DNA from: Bin5 sp009843665
GTDB lineage: Bacteria; Chloroflexota; Anaerolineae; Caldilineales; Caldilineaceae
Direction: 5' to 3'
DNA: 64,000 bases
Assembly: GCA_965220285.1 (NCBI GenBank)
Contig: OZ244818.1
Coordinates: 186,001-250,000, forward strand
Positions 42,690-51,665 of the stretch are shown here, one piece after another. Within the stretch, counting starts at the first letter, position 1. Each line of letters opens with the position of its first letter. A program made the position numbers and the translations under genes. The notes under the pieces were generated by a model. That model made no database searches. It saw only the letters and a program-made list of their open reading frames with translations, and was not told the origin of the DNA.

Positions 42690-43700
42690 GTGAGCCGAAC
42701 AGTCAAAGTCGGCATTATCGGAACTGGCGGCATGGGGGCGCGGCACGCTTCAAATCTGACCTACCTGGTGGCCGCGGCCGAGGTCGCTGCGATCATGGAT
42801 GTGGATTCGGTGCGTGCCGAGGAGATCGCGGCGAGGTGCGGCGGCGCACAGATATATGCGGATGCCGAGCAGCTTATTTCTGCGCCGGAAGTCGACGCGG
42901 TGGTGATTGCGGCACCAAACAGCTTCCACGCCGAGTTGACGAGGGCGTGCATCGCTGCGGGCAAGCCCGTGCTCTGCGAAAAGCCACTGGCGACAGGGAG
43001 CGAGGAAGCCAGTGGCGTCATCAGTGCGGAGGTCAGTGGCGGTAAACGGCTTGTGCAGGTGGGCTTCATGCGGCAGTTTGACCCGGCACACGTAGCGGTC
43101 AAACGGGTAAGCGACAGCGGTGCACAGGGGAATGCGCTAGTCTTCCGTAGCGTTCACATTAACCCCTCCAGCGATGATTGTCCCGCGCTTGGCGACGTCA
43201 TTACGGGCTCTCTGATTCACGACATTCACTCGGCGCGCTGGATGATGGAGGATGAGATCGTGGGCGTGCATACCTCCTACATTCCATTTTCGCCGGGCCG
43301 TACGGACAGCGCACGCTATGTCATGGTCCAATTGCAGTTTGCAAGCGGCGCACTGGGCGGGCTTGAATGTAACGCGGATGCCGGTTACGGTTATGAAATT
43401 GAGGTGAGTATCACCGGTGAAACAGGCGTGGTACATACGAGTCCACTACAGAGCCCGGTCGTGCGACACAGTAATGCGAGCGGGCAGTGGGTGGAGGAGG
43501 ACTGGCTGCAGAGATTCAACACGGCCTATGTCAATGAGGTTCAGGCGTGGGTGCAGTCGATCCAGGACGGCGAGGCGACGGGACCGAGCGCGTGGGATGG
43601 ATATGTGTCAATAGTTGTGGCGGATGCCTGCATCGAATCTGGTTTGAAGGGAGAGCCGGCGGTAGTAAGGTTGCCGGAGAGACCTGCCATTTACGGGTAG
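42690..43700 (+). CDS. Gfo/Idh/MocA oxidoreductase, probable inositol 2-dehydrogenase
   Basis: A 336-aa dehydrogenase from a GTG with AAGGGG 8 bp upstream. The NAD motif GIIGTGGMGARHA (about 8-20), CEKPLATGSEEA (Lys about 96), the inositol-dehydrogenase-like VGFMRQFDPAHVAVKRV and the HDIHSARWMME block with Asp/His near 170-180 fit IolG-type enzymes oxidising myo- or scyllo-inositol to the ketone. It sits between the SDR and iolD. Confidence 0.85.
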   Translation: MSRTVKVGIIGTGGMGARHASNLTYLVAAAEVAAIMDVDSVRAEEIAARCGGAQIYADAEQLISAPEVDAVVIAAPNSFHAELTRACIAAGKPVLCEKPLATGSEEASGVISAEVSGGKRLVQVGFMRQFDPAHVAVKRVSDSGAQGNALVFRSVHINPSSDDCPALGDVITGSLIHDIHSARWMMEDEIVGVHTSYIPFSPGRTDSARYVMVQLQFASGALGGLECNADAGYGYEIEVSITGETGVVHTSPLQSPVVRHSNASGQWVEEDWLQRFNTAYVNEVQAWVQSIQDGEATGPSAWDGYVSIVVADACIESGLKGEPAVVRLPERPAIYG

Positions 43701-43776
43701 CAATGTCAGCAAATGTTTAGCTTGGGATGAGGGCCGCTCTAAGCGTCCGGACACTGTAACAGAATTGAGGAAACTG

Positions 43777-45690
43777 ATGAATACAGAACGATTGACCATG
43801 GCGCAGGCTATCGTGCGATTTCTCAAGAACCAGTACAGCGAACGGGACGGCGTGGAACAGCCCTTTTTCGGCGGCTGTTTCGGCATATTCGGCCACGGCA
43901 ATGTTGCCGGAATCGGCCAGGCCCTGCAGCAGTATCCGGACTTTCGCTATTATCAGACGCGTAATGAGCAGGCGATGGTGCATACCGCGGCTGCCTACGC
44001 GAAGCATACCAACCGGATGCGGACCCTAGCCTGTACGAGCTCAATCGGTCCTGGGGCAAGCAATATGGTCACCGGAGCGGCGACTGCGACGATAAACCGA
44101 TTGCCCGTGCTGCTGCTTCCGGGGGACATATTCGCCCGCCGCAATGTGGCGCCGGTGCTGCAGCAACTGGAATCGGAGCACAGCCAGGACGTTTCGGTCA
44201 ATGACTGCTTTAAGCCGGTCAGCAGGTACTGGGACCGGATCAACAGGCCAGACCAGTTGGTGACGTCGTTGATCGAGTCGATGCGCGTGCTCACGAGCCC
44301 GGCGGACACAGGCGCGGTTACGCTCTCGATTCCGCAGGACGTGCAGACGGAGGCGTTTGACTATCCGTCGGCGCTGTTCGAGAAGCGGGTGTGGACGGTG
44401 CCACGCAACCGGCCGGATGCGGCCGCGCTGCAGAAGGCGGCGGCGGCGATCCGTTCGGCGGAGAAGCCTCTGATCATCGCCGGCGGAGGTGTGCTGTACA
44501 GTGATGCGACCGCAGCCCTGAGAGAGTTCGTCGACCGTTTCGGCATTCCGGTTGCAGAAACGATGGCCGGCAAGGGAAGCTTGCGGTACGACCATCCGCT
44601 GCAGCTGGGGGCGACCGGCGCGACCGGCACATTTGCAGCGGAACAGGTGGCGGACGAAGCCGACGTTGTCATTGGAATCGGCACGCGCTACAGTGATTTC
44701 ACCACGTCCAGCAAGACGGCGTTCAAACATCCTGATGTACAGTTCGTGAACATCAATGTTGCCGAGTTTGACGCGTACAAGCATTGCGCCATTCCGCTGG
44801 TTGGCGATGCGCGGGTCACGCTGGAGGAGTTGGGCGAACTGCTGGGCGGCTATCGCAATGGCGACGAGAGCGTTGCGCAGGCACAGAGGCTGCATGACGA
44901 GTGGGAAGCGGAGGTGCAGCGGAACTATGACTTGCACGAGGCCGAGAGCGGGCTGCCGTACCAGGGCGCGCTGATTGGCGCGGTGAACGACCAGGGCGAC
45001 CCAGACGCGGTTATGGTGTGTGCGGCGGGCAGCCTGCCCGGAGACATGCACAAGCTATGGCGGGCGAGGCATAGCAAGCAGTACCACCTGGAGTACGGTT
45101 ACTCGTGCATGGGCTACGAGATCGCGGGCGGACTGGGCATCAAGATGGCGGAGCCGGATCGGGAAGTCTACGTGATGGTGGGCGACGGCAGCTATCTGAT
45201 GATGAATACCGATCTGATTACTTCGATCCAGGAAGGGTACAAACTTACCGTCATTCTGATGGACAATACCGGCTTTCGCTCGATTGGGTCTCTCAGCCGT
45301 TCATTGGGGCAGGGCGGATTCGGCACGCGGTACATTTATCCCGGTCAGGTAGAGGCGGCGCACCGCAACGGTGAATCCTTTAACGGGCTGCCGACGGACG
45401 AGCCGGGATACGATGTCGACCCACTGCCAGTGGATCTGGCGATGAACGCGGAAAGCCTGGGCTGTCACGTCATCCGCTGCGAGAGCGTGGGCGACGTCGT
45501 CCAGGCGTTGCAGGACGCCAAGAGTGTCGACAGGACGACGGTGATATACGTGCCTGACGATCGCTATCTGGGCGTGCAGGGGTACAGCTGGTGGGACGTG
45601 CCTGTGGCTGAGGTGAGTGAGCTGGACTCGGTCAACGCGGCGCGTGAGGAGTGGGAAGAGATGCGTGCCGGCGAGAGGTATTACATTTGA
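43777..45690 (+). CDS. iolD: 3D-(3,5/4)-trihydroxycyclohexane-1,2-dione hydrolase
   Basis: From the ATG at 43777 (MNTERLTMAQAIVRFLKNQY; GAGG 6 bp upstream) it has 637 residues, the normal IolD size. It has three TPP-enzyme domains: an N-terminal PYR domain with the Glu in QTRNEQAMVHTAAAYAK, a central Rossmann-like domain (LIIAGGGVLYSD), and a C-terminal PP domain with YVMVGDGSYLMMNTDL (GDG...N). It hydrolyses the ring of the diketone to 5-deoxy-glucuronate, the substrate of iolB. Confidence 0.95.
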   Translation: MNTERLTMAQAIVRFLKNQYSERDGVEQPFFGGCFGIFGHGNVAGIGQALQQYPDFRYYQTRNEQAMVHTAAAYAKHTNRMRTLACTSSIGPGASNMVTGAATATINRLPVLLLPGDIFARRNVAPVLQQLESEHSQDVSVNDCFKPVSRYWDRINRPDQLVTSLIESMRVLTSPADTGAVTLSIPQDVQTEAFDYPSALFEKRVWTVPRNRPDAAALQKAAAAIRSAEKPLIIAGGGVLYSDATAALREFVDRFGIPVAETMAGKGSLRYDHPLQLGATGATGTFAAEQVADEADVVIGIGTRYSDFTTSSKTAFKHPDVQFVNINVAEFDAYKHCAIPLVGDARVTLEELGELLGGYRNGDESVAQAQRLHDEWEAEVQRNYDLHEAESGLPYQGALIGAVNDQGDPDAVMVCAAGSLPGDMHKLWRARHSKQYHLEYGYSCMGYEIAGGLGIKMAEPDREVYVMVGDGSYLMMNTDLITSIQEGYKLTVILMDNTGFRSIGSLSRSLGQGGFGTRYIYPGQVEAAHRNGESFNGLPTDEPGYDVDPLPVDLAMNAESLGCHVIRCESVGDVVQALQDAKSVDRTTVIYVPDDRYLGVQGYSWWDVPVAEVSELDSVNAAREEWEEMRAGERYYI

Positions 45691-45846
45691 AACTCCCCTC
45701 TGGGCGCAGCAGTTAGCGTATCGAACATTGGTCGTTCGCCAGCCCTCCTAGCGAATTGTGGAGCGTCCGATTCCAGATCGGCTTAGCATCGGTGCCAAAT
45801 CGATCCAGCAAGTGAGTTCGGGTTTCTTGTACACAGGAGTTTAGCG

Positions 45847-46329
45847 ATGACGGTGATTCCGACTCATGATGCAGCCAAAGTTGAGGATTACGAGCAGGAG
45901 CGAGGGAAACCTTTGCCAAGTTTCAATCACTTTTACGTCCAGTCTCAACTTCAATTTGCTCTACATGCAGCTTGCGGAGACAGGTTTTTGGTTGGAGGTG
46001 AGTTGTCGCTTGCTACGGAGCCGTTGACGACTCCCGACCTCTCTATCTGCAACTTTCGGGATCCTGACTGGTTGCACGATGAAGTGCGTGCGTCGGAGCC
46101 TCCAATCACAGTGGTTGAGATATTGTCTCCCTCTCAGAGTGTCAATGAGATCATCCCGAAAATAGAGACCTACTTCCGATTCGGGATCAGGTCGGTATGG
46201 CTGGTGCAACCTCCGCTGAAGCAGGTAGCGGTATTCACTCCGGATATGGACGCCCGTGTATTCGTAGAAGGCGATGTCATTGATCCGACGTTGGACGTCA
46301 GAGTGGCGCTTGACAAGATATTCTCCTAG
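45847..46329 (+). CDS. Uma2-family (DUF820) putative endonuclease
   Basis: A 160-aa PD-(D/E)XK-fold protein. The catalytic Asp is in TTPDLSICN, and TVVEILSPSQSVNEIIPKIETYFRFGI supplies Glu and Lys, followed by VWLVQPPLKQVAVF. Uma2 proteins are abundant in cyanobacteria and Chloroflexota and have no firm cellular role. AGGAG is 7 bp before the ATG. Its location between iolD and iolA, with about 155 bp before it and 14 bp after, suggests insertion into the operon rather than a pathway role. Confidence 0.87.
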   Translation: MTVIPTHDAAKVEDYEQERGKPLPSFNHFYVQSQLQFALHAACGDRFLVGGELSLATEPLTTPDLSICNFRDPDWLHDEVRASEPPITVVEILSPSQSVNEIIPKIETYFRFGIRSVWLVQPPLKQVAVFTPDMDARVFVEGDVIDPTLDVRVALDKIFS

Positions 46330-46343
46330 GAGAGGCTAGTGAT

Positions 46344-47831
46344 ATGACACAGAAACAGGAAGTTCTCAACTACGTTAACGGCCAGTGGGCGCGAAACGGT
46401 GCGTCGGACGCGCTTGACGTGCATAACCCTGCGACGGGGGGCACGATAGCGACTGTGGGGCTGTCGCCGGCTGCGGAGGTGGATGCTGCGGCGCAGGCTG
46501 GGTTGATGGCCTATGCCGAGTGGCGAGAGACGCCGGTGGTCGATCGCGTGCAACCGCTTTTTCGCTTGAAGATGCTGCTGGAGGAGCATCTGGAGGAGAT
46601 CGGGCGGGTCATCACCGACGAGTGCGGTAAGACGTTTACCGAAAGCGTGGGCGAGATGCGGCGGGGTATTGAGAACGTGGAAGTCGCTTGCGGCACGCCT
46701 TCACTTATGCAGGGGTGGAACAACGAGGACATTGCGAGCGGCATAGACGAGCACATGTTCAGGCAACCACTGGGCGTGGTGGCGGCGATCACGCCGTTCA
46801 ACTTTCCCGGCATGATTCCGCTGTGGTTTCTGCCTTATGCAGTGGCGACCGGCAATTGTTTCATTCTCAAGCCGAGTGAAAAGGTGCCGATGACGACGCA
46901 GAAGCTGTTTGCGTTGATCGAAGAGGCCGGTTTCCCGCCAGGCGTCGTGCAGCTTGTAAACGGCGGCGCGGATACGGTCAACGCCATTCTCGACCATCCT
47001 GACATTCGCGCAATTAGTTTTGTGGGGTCGACTGCAGTGGCGAAATACGTCTACAGCCGGGCCACGGGAAACGGCAAGCGAGCACAGTGCCAGGGCGGGG
47101 CGAAGAATCCGGTGGTGATCATGCCGGACGCGAATATCGAGACGACTACGCAGATGATGGGCGATTCGGCATTCGGGTGCGCGGGTCAGCGGTGTCTTGC
47201 GGTCTCGGTTGCGGTGACCGTCGGCGAGGCCAGAGATCCCTTTACCGAGGGCATCGCTGATCTGGCGGCCAGCCGGAAGGTGGGTTACGGCCTGGACGAA
47301 TCGACGGAGATGGGACCGGTCATCACGCGGGAGAGCAGGCAGCGTATTGAGGGCCTGATTGAGAACGGCGCCCAAGAGGGGGCGCGTGTGCTGGTGGATG
47401 GTCGCCAGAAAAAGGTGGCGGGGTACGACGATGGCTATTGGGTGTTTCCGACGGTGCTGGACTCGGTGGAGCCGACAAGCCAGATCGCGCGTACGGAGAT
47501 CTTCGGCCCGGTTCTCAGCCTGATGCACGCGGATACGATTGAGGACGCGATAGCGCTGATCAATGATCGAAGCGTCAGCGCGTACGGAAATATGGCCTGT
47601 CTTTTCACGAGCAGCGGGGCGGTAGCGCGCCAGTTCCGTCACGAGGTTGACGCAGGCAATATCGGCATTAACATTGGCGTGGCAGCGCCGATGGCCTTTT
47701 TCCCGTTCAGCGGCTGGAACGAGAGCTTTTTCGGTGATCTGCATGCACAGAGCCGACATGGGATAGAGTTTTACACACAGACGAAGGTCGTGGTGGAGCG
47801 CTGGCCGCAGCATTGGAGCAGGAAGTTCTAA
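46344..47831 (+). CDS. iolA: Methylmalonate/malonate-semialdehyde dehydrogenase (acylating)
   Basis: A 495-aa CoA-dependent aldehyde dehydrogenase. MmsA/IolA features are FNFPGMIPLWFLPYAVATGN, FILKPSEKVP and the catalytic Cys in GCAGQRCLAVSVAV (about 287). The C-terminal FFPFSGWNESFFGDLHAQSRHGIEFYTQTK replaces the usual ALDH glutamate region. In the inositol pathway it converts malonate semialdehyde to acetyl-CoA and CO2 with NAD+. It is followed by a strong stem-loop. Confidence 0.94.
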   Translation: MTQKQEVLNYVNGQWARNGASDALDVHNPATGGTIATVGLSPAAEVDAAAQAGLMAYAEWRETPVVDRVQPLFRLKMLLEEHLEEIGRVITDECGKTFTESVGEMRRGIENVEVACGTPSLMQGWNNEDIASGIDEHMFRQPLGVVAAITPFNFPGMIPLWFLPYAVATGNCFILKPSEKVPMTTQKLFALIEEAGFPPGVVQLVNGGADTVNAILDHPDIRAISFVGSTAVAKYVYSRATGNGKRAQCQGGAKNPVVIMPDANIETTTQMMGDSAFGCAGQRCLAVSVAVTVGEARDPFTEGIADLAASRKVGYGLDESTEMGPVITRESRQRIEGLIENGAQEGARVLVDGRQKKVAGYDDGYWVFPTVLDSVEPTSQIARTEIFGPVLSLMHADTIEDAIALINDRSVSAYGNMACLFTSSGAVARQFRHEVDAGNIGINIGVAAPMAFFPFSGWNESFFGDLHAQSRHGIEFYTQTKVVVERWPQHWSRKF

Positions 47832-47865
47832 GCGCAGGCGGTCCGTAAATTACTGCTGTACACTC

Positions 47866-47912
47866 GCCCCGCCGGTTGCAGGTTCCTTGGGACCTGCTTA
47901 ACGGCGGGGCGG
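47866..47912 (+). terminator. Strong two-part stem-loop after iolA
   Basis: CGCCCCGCCG pairs with CGGCGGGGCG (10 bp), with an inner GCAGGT/ACCTGC stem (6 bp). No long U-run follows (GTCTTGACC), so it may be a Rho-assisted terminator or an RNA-processing hairpin that separates the iol genes from the following oxidoreductase genes. Confidence 0.55.
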
Positions 47913-47957
47913 TCTTGACCAGCCGGGGCTAGCCCGATGGGAGGAAAGTGAGACTCC

Positions 47958-49145
47958 ATGGTCCAAGAGATAGGCATCGGCGTTATTGGTATGGGCTGGA
48001 TGGGTACGACCCACAGCCGGTCCTACAGACTGGTGAACGACCGTTTTCATGACAGCGGTGTACGGGCGCAGCTGGTAATCTGCGCCGACGATGTTGCGCA
48101 CAGAGCGGAGGAGGCGAGAGAAACGCTGGGATTCGAGATGTCCACGACTGACTGGCATCAGGTCGTAGACCACCCCGAGGTACAGGTTATCAACATCGCA
48201 GCGCCAAACTTCCTGCATAAGGAGATGGTGGAAGCTGTAACCGCAGCCGGGAAGCATGTATTTTGCGAAAAGCCGGTCGGGCGCAGCCCGCAGGAGACGG
48301 CTGCCATTGAGAAGATGGCGCGGGCGGCAGGCGTGATGAGTTTTGTCGGCTTCAACTACCGCTGGGCGCCGATGGTGCAGCACTGCAAAGAGTTAATCGA
48401 AGCCGGCAAGCTGGGTCGTTTGACGCATTACCGGGGCCGTTTCTTCGCGATGTATGGCAGCAACCCCTACGGCATGTTGACGTGGCGTTTCAGGAGAGAG
48501 CAGGCCGGGCTGGGTGTGTTGGGCGATATCATGTCGCATACCGTCGACATGGCGCATATGCTCGTCGGACCGATCAAGCGGCTGGTCAGCAGCCGGAATG
48601 TGTTCATAAGAGAGCGTCCATTGCCGGTGCCCGGGCAGGGGACGCACTTTTCGGTCGGTAAGGAGGGCGACCCGACCGGCGAGGTGGAAAACGAAGACTA
48701 CGTTGGCGCCTTGGTCGAGTTTGAGAACGGTGTGCAGGGCAGTTTGGAGGCTTGCCGGGCAATCTTCGGGCCCAAGTGCGAAATGTCTTTCGAGGTTAAC
48801 GGCACAGAAGGCGCGGCCAATTGGAACTTTGAGCGGATGAACGAGCTGGAGCTATATCTGCCCGGCATGGACGGGATGCACGATGGCTATACCACATTGC
48901 TGGGGGGACCCGCCTACCCTTTCCATGCGCGATTCAATCCCGGAGACGGCATTGGGCTAGGCTACGAGGACCTGAAGGTTCTGGAGGCGCACAATTTTCT
49001 GATGTCAATAGCCGAAGGTGTTCAGCGTTCACCCAGTTTTGCGGATGCGCGGCGTCTGGCGGAGGTGCAGGAGGCGATGACACGGTCCTGGGAGAGCGGC
49101 ACATGGGCGGACGTGCAACCGCTGGCCGACGATCGCAGCGTTTAG
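47958..49145 (+). CDS. Gfo/Idh/MocA-family oxidoreductase
   Basis: A 395-aa member, longer than its neighbours. The Rossmann start is IGVIGMGWMGTTHSRSY (about 6-22), followed by FCEKPVGRSPQETAAIE (Lys about 99) and NYRWAPMVQHCKELIEAGKLG. The C-terminal GVLGDIMSHTVDMAHML carries Asp/His residues of the active site. Context (after iolA, before two more relatives) suggests an inositol or sugar-acid dehydrogenase. The specific substrate is unknown. Confidence 0.85.
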   Translation: MVQEIGIGVIGMGWMGTTHSRSYRLVNDRFHDSGVRAQLVICADDVAHRAEEARETLGFEMSTTDWHQVVDHPEVQVINIAAPNFLHKEMVEAVTAAGKHVFCEKPVGRSPQETAAIEKMARAAGVMSFVGFNYRWAPMVQHCKELIEAGKLGRLTHYRGRFFAMYGSNPYGMLTWRFRREQAGLGVLGDIMSHTVDMAHMLVGPIKRLVSSRNVFIRERPLPVPGQGTHFSVGKEGDPTGEVENEDYVGALVEFENGVQGSLEACRAIFGPKCEMSFEVNGTEGAANWNFERMNELELYLPGMDGMHDGYTTLLGGPAYPFHARFNPGDGIGLGYEDLKVLEAHNFLMSIAEGVQRSPSFADARRLAEVQEAMTRSWESGTWADVQPLADDRSV

Positions 49146-49193
49146 TGGCCTCCTCCAGTACGAATCCACGTCGAATTCAGGGAGGGATTTGAA

Positions 49194-50303
49194 ATGTCGG
49201 AGGCAGTAAGGGTAGGTGTCGTCAGTACGAGTTGGTGGGCCGACGCGATGTATCTGCCGGCGCTGGATGCTCACCCGGGAGCGGATGTTGTGGCGGTCTG
49301 CGGCCGGAACCGGGAACGGGCAGAAGCCTTTGCAACGCGCTGGGATATTGCTCAGATATACACAAGCTACGAGTCGCTGATTGGCAGCGGTGAGATAGAG
49401 GCGCTGGTGGTAGCGTCCGGTCATGAAACACACTACCCCATCACGATGCAGGCCCTGGACGCGGGCTTGCACGTGCTATGCGAAAAGCCCTTGGCGCTGA
49501 CCTATGGTCATGCAGCAGAGATGGCTGCCCTGGCAGCGGAGAAGGGCGTTGTTAACTGTACTCCCTTTACGTACCGCTTCATGCCGACGAACAGGTACAT
49601 CAAGGAGTTGGTGGAGGAGGGCTACATTGGCAGGCCGTATCATTTGAATCTGCGTTACTACACGGGCTACGCCCGCGAGCCGGGTTATGGATGGAGGCAC
49701 GACCGGGCTTTTGCCGCTACAGGCGTGTTGGGCAACATTGCGTCGCACTTTTTCTACCTGGCCTATTGGTGGTTTGGCGAGGTCACAGACGTGTTTTGCC
49801 TGGCGGGTGAGTTTGTAAACCGGCCCGATGTTACACCTGAGGGGAAGCCGTACGAGCGGACGGAGGACGCGGCCTACACACTGCTGAAGTTTGCAAATGG
49901 CGCGCAGGGGCTGGTTCAGGCCTCGGCCGTATGCACTGAGGAGTCGGTCTTCGGGCAGCGGCATGAGTTCGATTTGCACGGGGAAGAGGGTACGCTGCGC
50001 AGTGTGATCGATTGGGTTGAAAGGCAGGACGTTGAGGGCACACGGCGAGGAGAAGGTCCTACGCGGCCGCTCGAGTTGCCGGAGCACGTTTGGGGGGCGG
50101 CGCGGCGCGATACAGTGCATAACACGTATCGAGACGTCTTTCGGGTCGAGGACCATATGACGCGTGGCTGGATCAATGCCATTGCCGAAGGGAGGTCTTT
50201 CAGCCCGAGTATAGAAGATGGGGCGGTCGTGCAGCGGATTACAGACGCGGCTGATCTGAGCGCACGCGAAGGGCGCTGGGTCGGGCTGCAGGAGATAGAC
50301 TGA
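49194..50303 (+). CDS. Gfo/Idh/MocA-family oxidoreductase
   Basis: A 369-aa dehydrogenase. The N-terminal motif VGVVSTSWWADAMYL departs from the usual GxGxxG (it lacks the first Gly pair), which may alter cofactor binding. CEKPLALTYGHAAEM holds the conserved Lys, and GVLGNIASHFFYLAYWWFGEV is the second-domain helix with a His. The start has AGGGAGG about 9 bp upstream. It is 7 bp before the next Gfo/Idh/MocA gene, so they are co-transcribed. Role unknown. Confidence 0.82.
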   Translation: MSEAVRVGVVSTSWWADAMYLPALDAHPGADVVAVCGRNRERAEAFATRWDIAQIYTSYESLIGSGEIEALVVASGHETHYPITMQALDAGLHVLCEKPLALTYGHAAEMAALAAEKGVVNCTPFTYRFMPTNRYIKELVEEGYIGRPYHLNLRYYTGYAREPGYGWRHDRAFAATGVLGNIASHFFYLAYWWFGEVTDVFCLAGEFVNRPDVTPEGKPYERTEDAAYTLLKFANGAQGLVQASAVCTEESVFGQRHEFDLHGEEGTLRSVIDWVERQDVEGTRRGEGPTRPLELPEHVWGAARRDTVHNTYRDVFRVEDHMTRGWINAIAEGRSFSPSIEDGAVVQRITDAADLSAREGRWVGLQEID

Positions 50304-50313
50304 GGAGGCGGTG

Positions 50314-51348
50314 GTGGAGCAGAAGGTCAGATTCGCGATCATCGGAGCCGGGCGGATTGGGCAGGTTCATGCGGAGAATCTGACGCGTCATATCCAAGAG
50401 GCGGAGGTGGTAGCGATCGCCGATGTTGTCCGGGATGCGGCGGAGCAGACGGCGCGGCGGTTCGGCATTGCGCAGGCGAGCGGAGAGCCGGAGGAGGTAT
50501 TTGGACGGGAGGACGTTGATGCGGTAGCCATCTGCTCATCTACAGAGACGCACGCCGAATTCATTGTTCAGGCAGCCCGAGCGGGCAAACACGCGTTTTG
50601 CGAGAAGCCGATTGCGCTGGACCTGCCTGAAGTAGACGCAGCGCTGGCGGCTGTCGCGGAATGCGGGACGAAGCTGCAGATCGGTTTCAACCGGCGATTC
50701 GACCCCAATTTCCGCAATATTCGGGATGCTGTACGCAGTGGTGAGGTGGGAACACCCTACCTGGTGCAGATTACGAGCCGGGACCCGGCTCCGCCGCCAT
50801 TGAACTATATCAGGGGCTCCGGCGGACTCTTTCTGGACATGATGATTCACGACTTTGATATGGCGCGCTTCCTGCTGGACGACGAGGTGGAAGAGGTTTC
50901 GGCCTCGGGAGCTGTTCGGGTTGATCCTGCAATAGGGGAGGCTGGCGATATCGACACGGCCGTGGTTACGTTGCGGTACGGCTGCGGTGCGCTTGGCGTG
51001 ATCACCAACTCGCGCCAGGCTGTCTACGGGGGCGACCAGCGAGTAGAGGTTCTCGGCTCACTTGGGTCGATCTCGTGCGAAAACAACACGCCCGACCGGG
51101 TGATCAGGCAGACCGAGGCCGGGGTGATTCATGCGAAGCCACTCTACTTTTTCCTCGAACGGTACATGGCCGCGTATGCGGACGAGTTACGCTCCTTCAT
51201 TGGCGCAATCCGGGATGATACAGAGGTCGAAGTGACAGGTAGCGACGGAAGAGCACCGGTCGTACTTGCCCTGGCTGCGGGCAGGTCGTACAGGGAGAAT
51301 CGGGCGATCGCCCTCAGCGAAATCTCACCTACAGAGAGTCCAAGTTAG
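50314..51348 (+). CDS. iolG: Inositol 2-dehydrogenase (Gfo/Idh/MocA family)
   Basis: A 344-aa protein. Two adjacent GTG codons occur; the second (50314) is 5 bp from AGGAGG and is the better start. It has FAIIGAGRIGQVHAENL (about 6-22), CEKPIALDLPEVD with the catalytic Lys (about 96), GFNRRFDPNFRNI, and GGLFLDMMIHDFDMARFLL with the Asp/His pair typical of IolG. It oxidises myo-inositol to 2-keto-myo-inositol using NAD+, and is the closest IolG-like protein in the window by eye. Confidence 0.88.
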   Translation: MEQKVRFAIIGAGRIGQVHAENLTRHIQEAEVVAIADVVRDAAEQTARRFGIAQASGEPEEVFGREDVDAVAICSSTETHAEFIVQAARAGKHAFCEKPIALDLPEVDAALAAVAECGTKLQIGFNRRFDPNFRNIRDAVRSGEVGTPYLVQITSRDPAPPPLNYIRGSGGLFLDMMIHDFDMARFLLDDEVEEVSASGAVRVDPAIGEAGDIDTAVVTLRYGCGALGVITNSRQAVYGGDQRVEVLGSLGSISCENNTPDRVIRQTEAGVIHAKPLYFFLERYMAAYADELRSFIGAIRDDTEVEVTGSDGRAPVVLALAAGRSYRENRAIALSEISPTESPS

Positions 51349-51363
51349 CATTTTTTACGACTG

Positions 51364-51392
51364 CGATCCGGCCATGTCCTTTAGCCGGATCG
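51364..51392 (+). terminator. Stem-loop after the last oxidoreductase gene
   Basis: CGATCCGGC pairs with GCCGGATCG (9 bp) around an 11-nt loop, starting 16 bp after the iolG-like stop codon. There is no U-run, so terminator activity is tentative. Confidence 0.45.
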
Positions 51393-51665
51393 ACGCGCCA
51401 AATACTAAGGCAGACTACGTCAAAGTCATCCTCGATTCGTTTCCCAGACGCCTTTTCGTAAGTCTCAGAAGAAGGCGTTCAGTATCTTTCCAGCTGCATA
51501 CTTTCCGGTCAAAACTTCATACTGGAACGTAATAGTCACTTTGGCGGCTTGAAGTCAGCAGATTGCCAGAGCGTCGTGTCGCTACTCCATTTCTGGAATC
51601 TTCACGTTCGTAAATGCTCCGGGACATTCTTTCTTGCACATCGGGCAACTACAAGGCCATGTTCA
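51393..51665. other. Left part of the gene-free gap before the glycosidase gene
   Basis: No gene or strong signal was recognised between the post-operon hairpin and repeat copy 3. Composition is less GC-rich than its surroundings. Confidence 0.35.
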
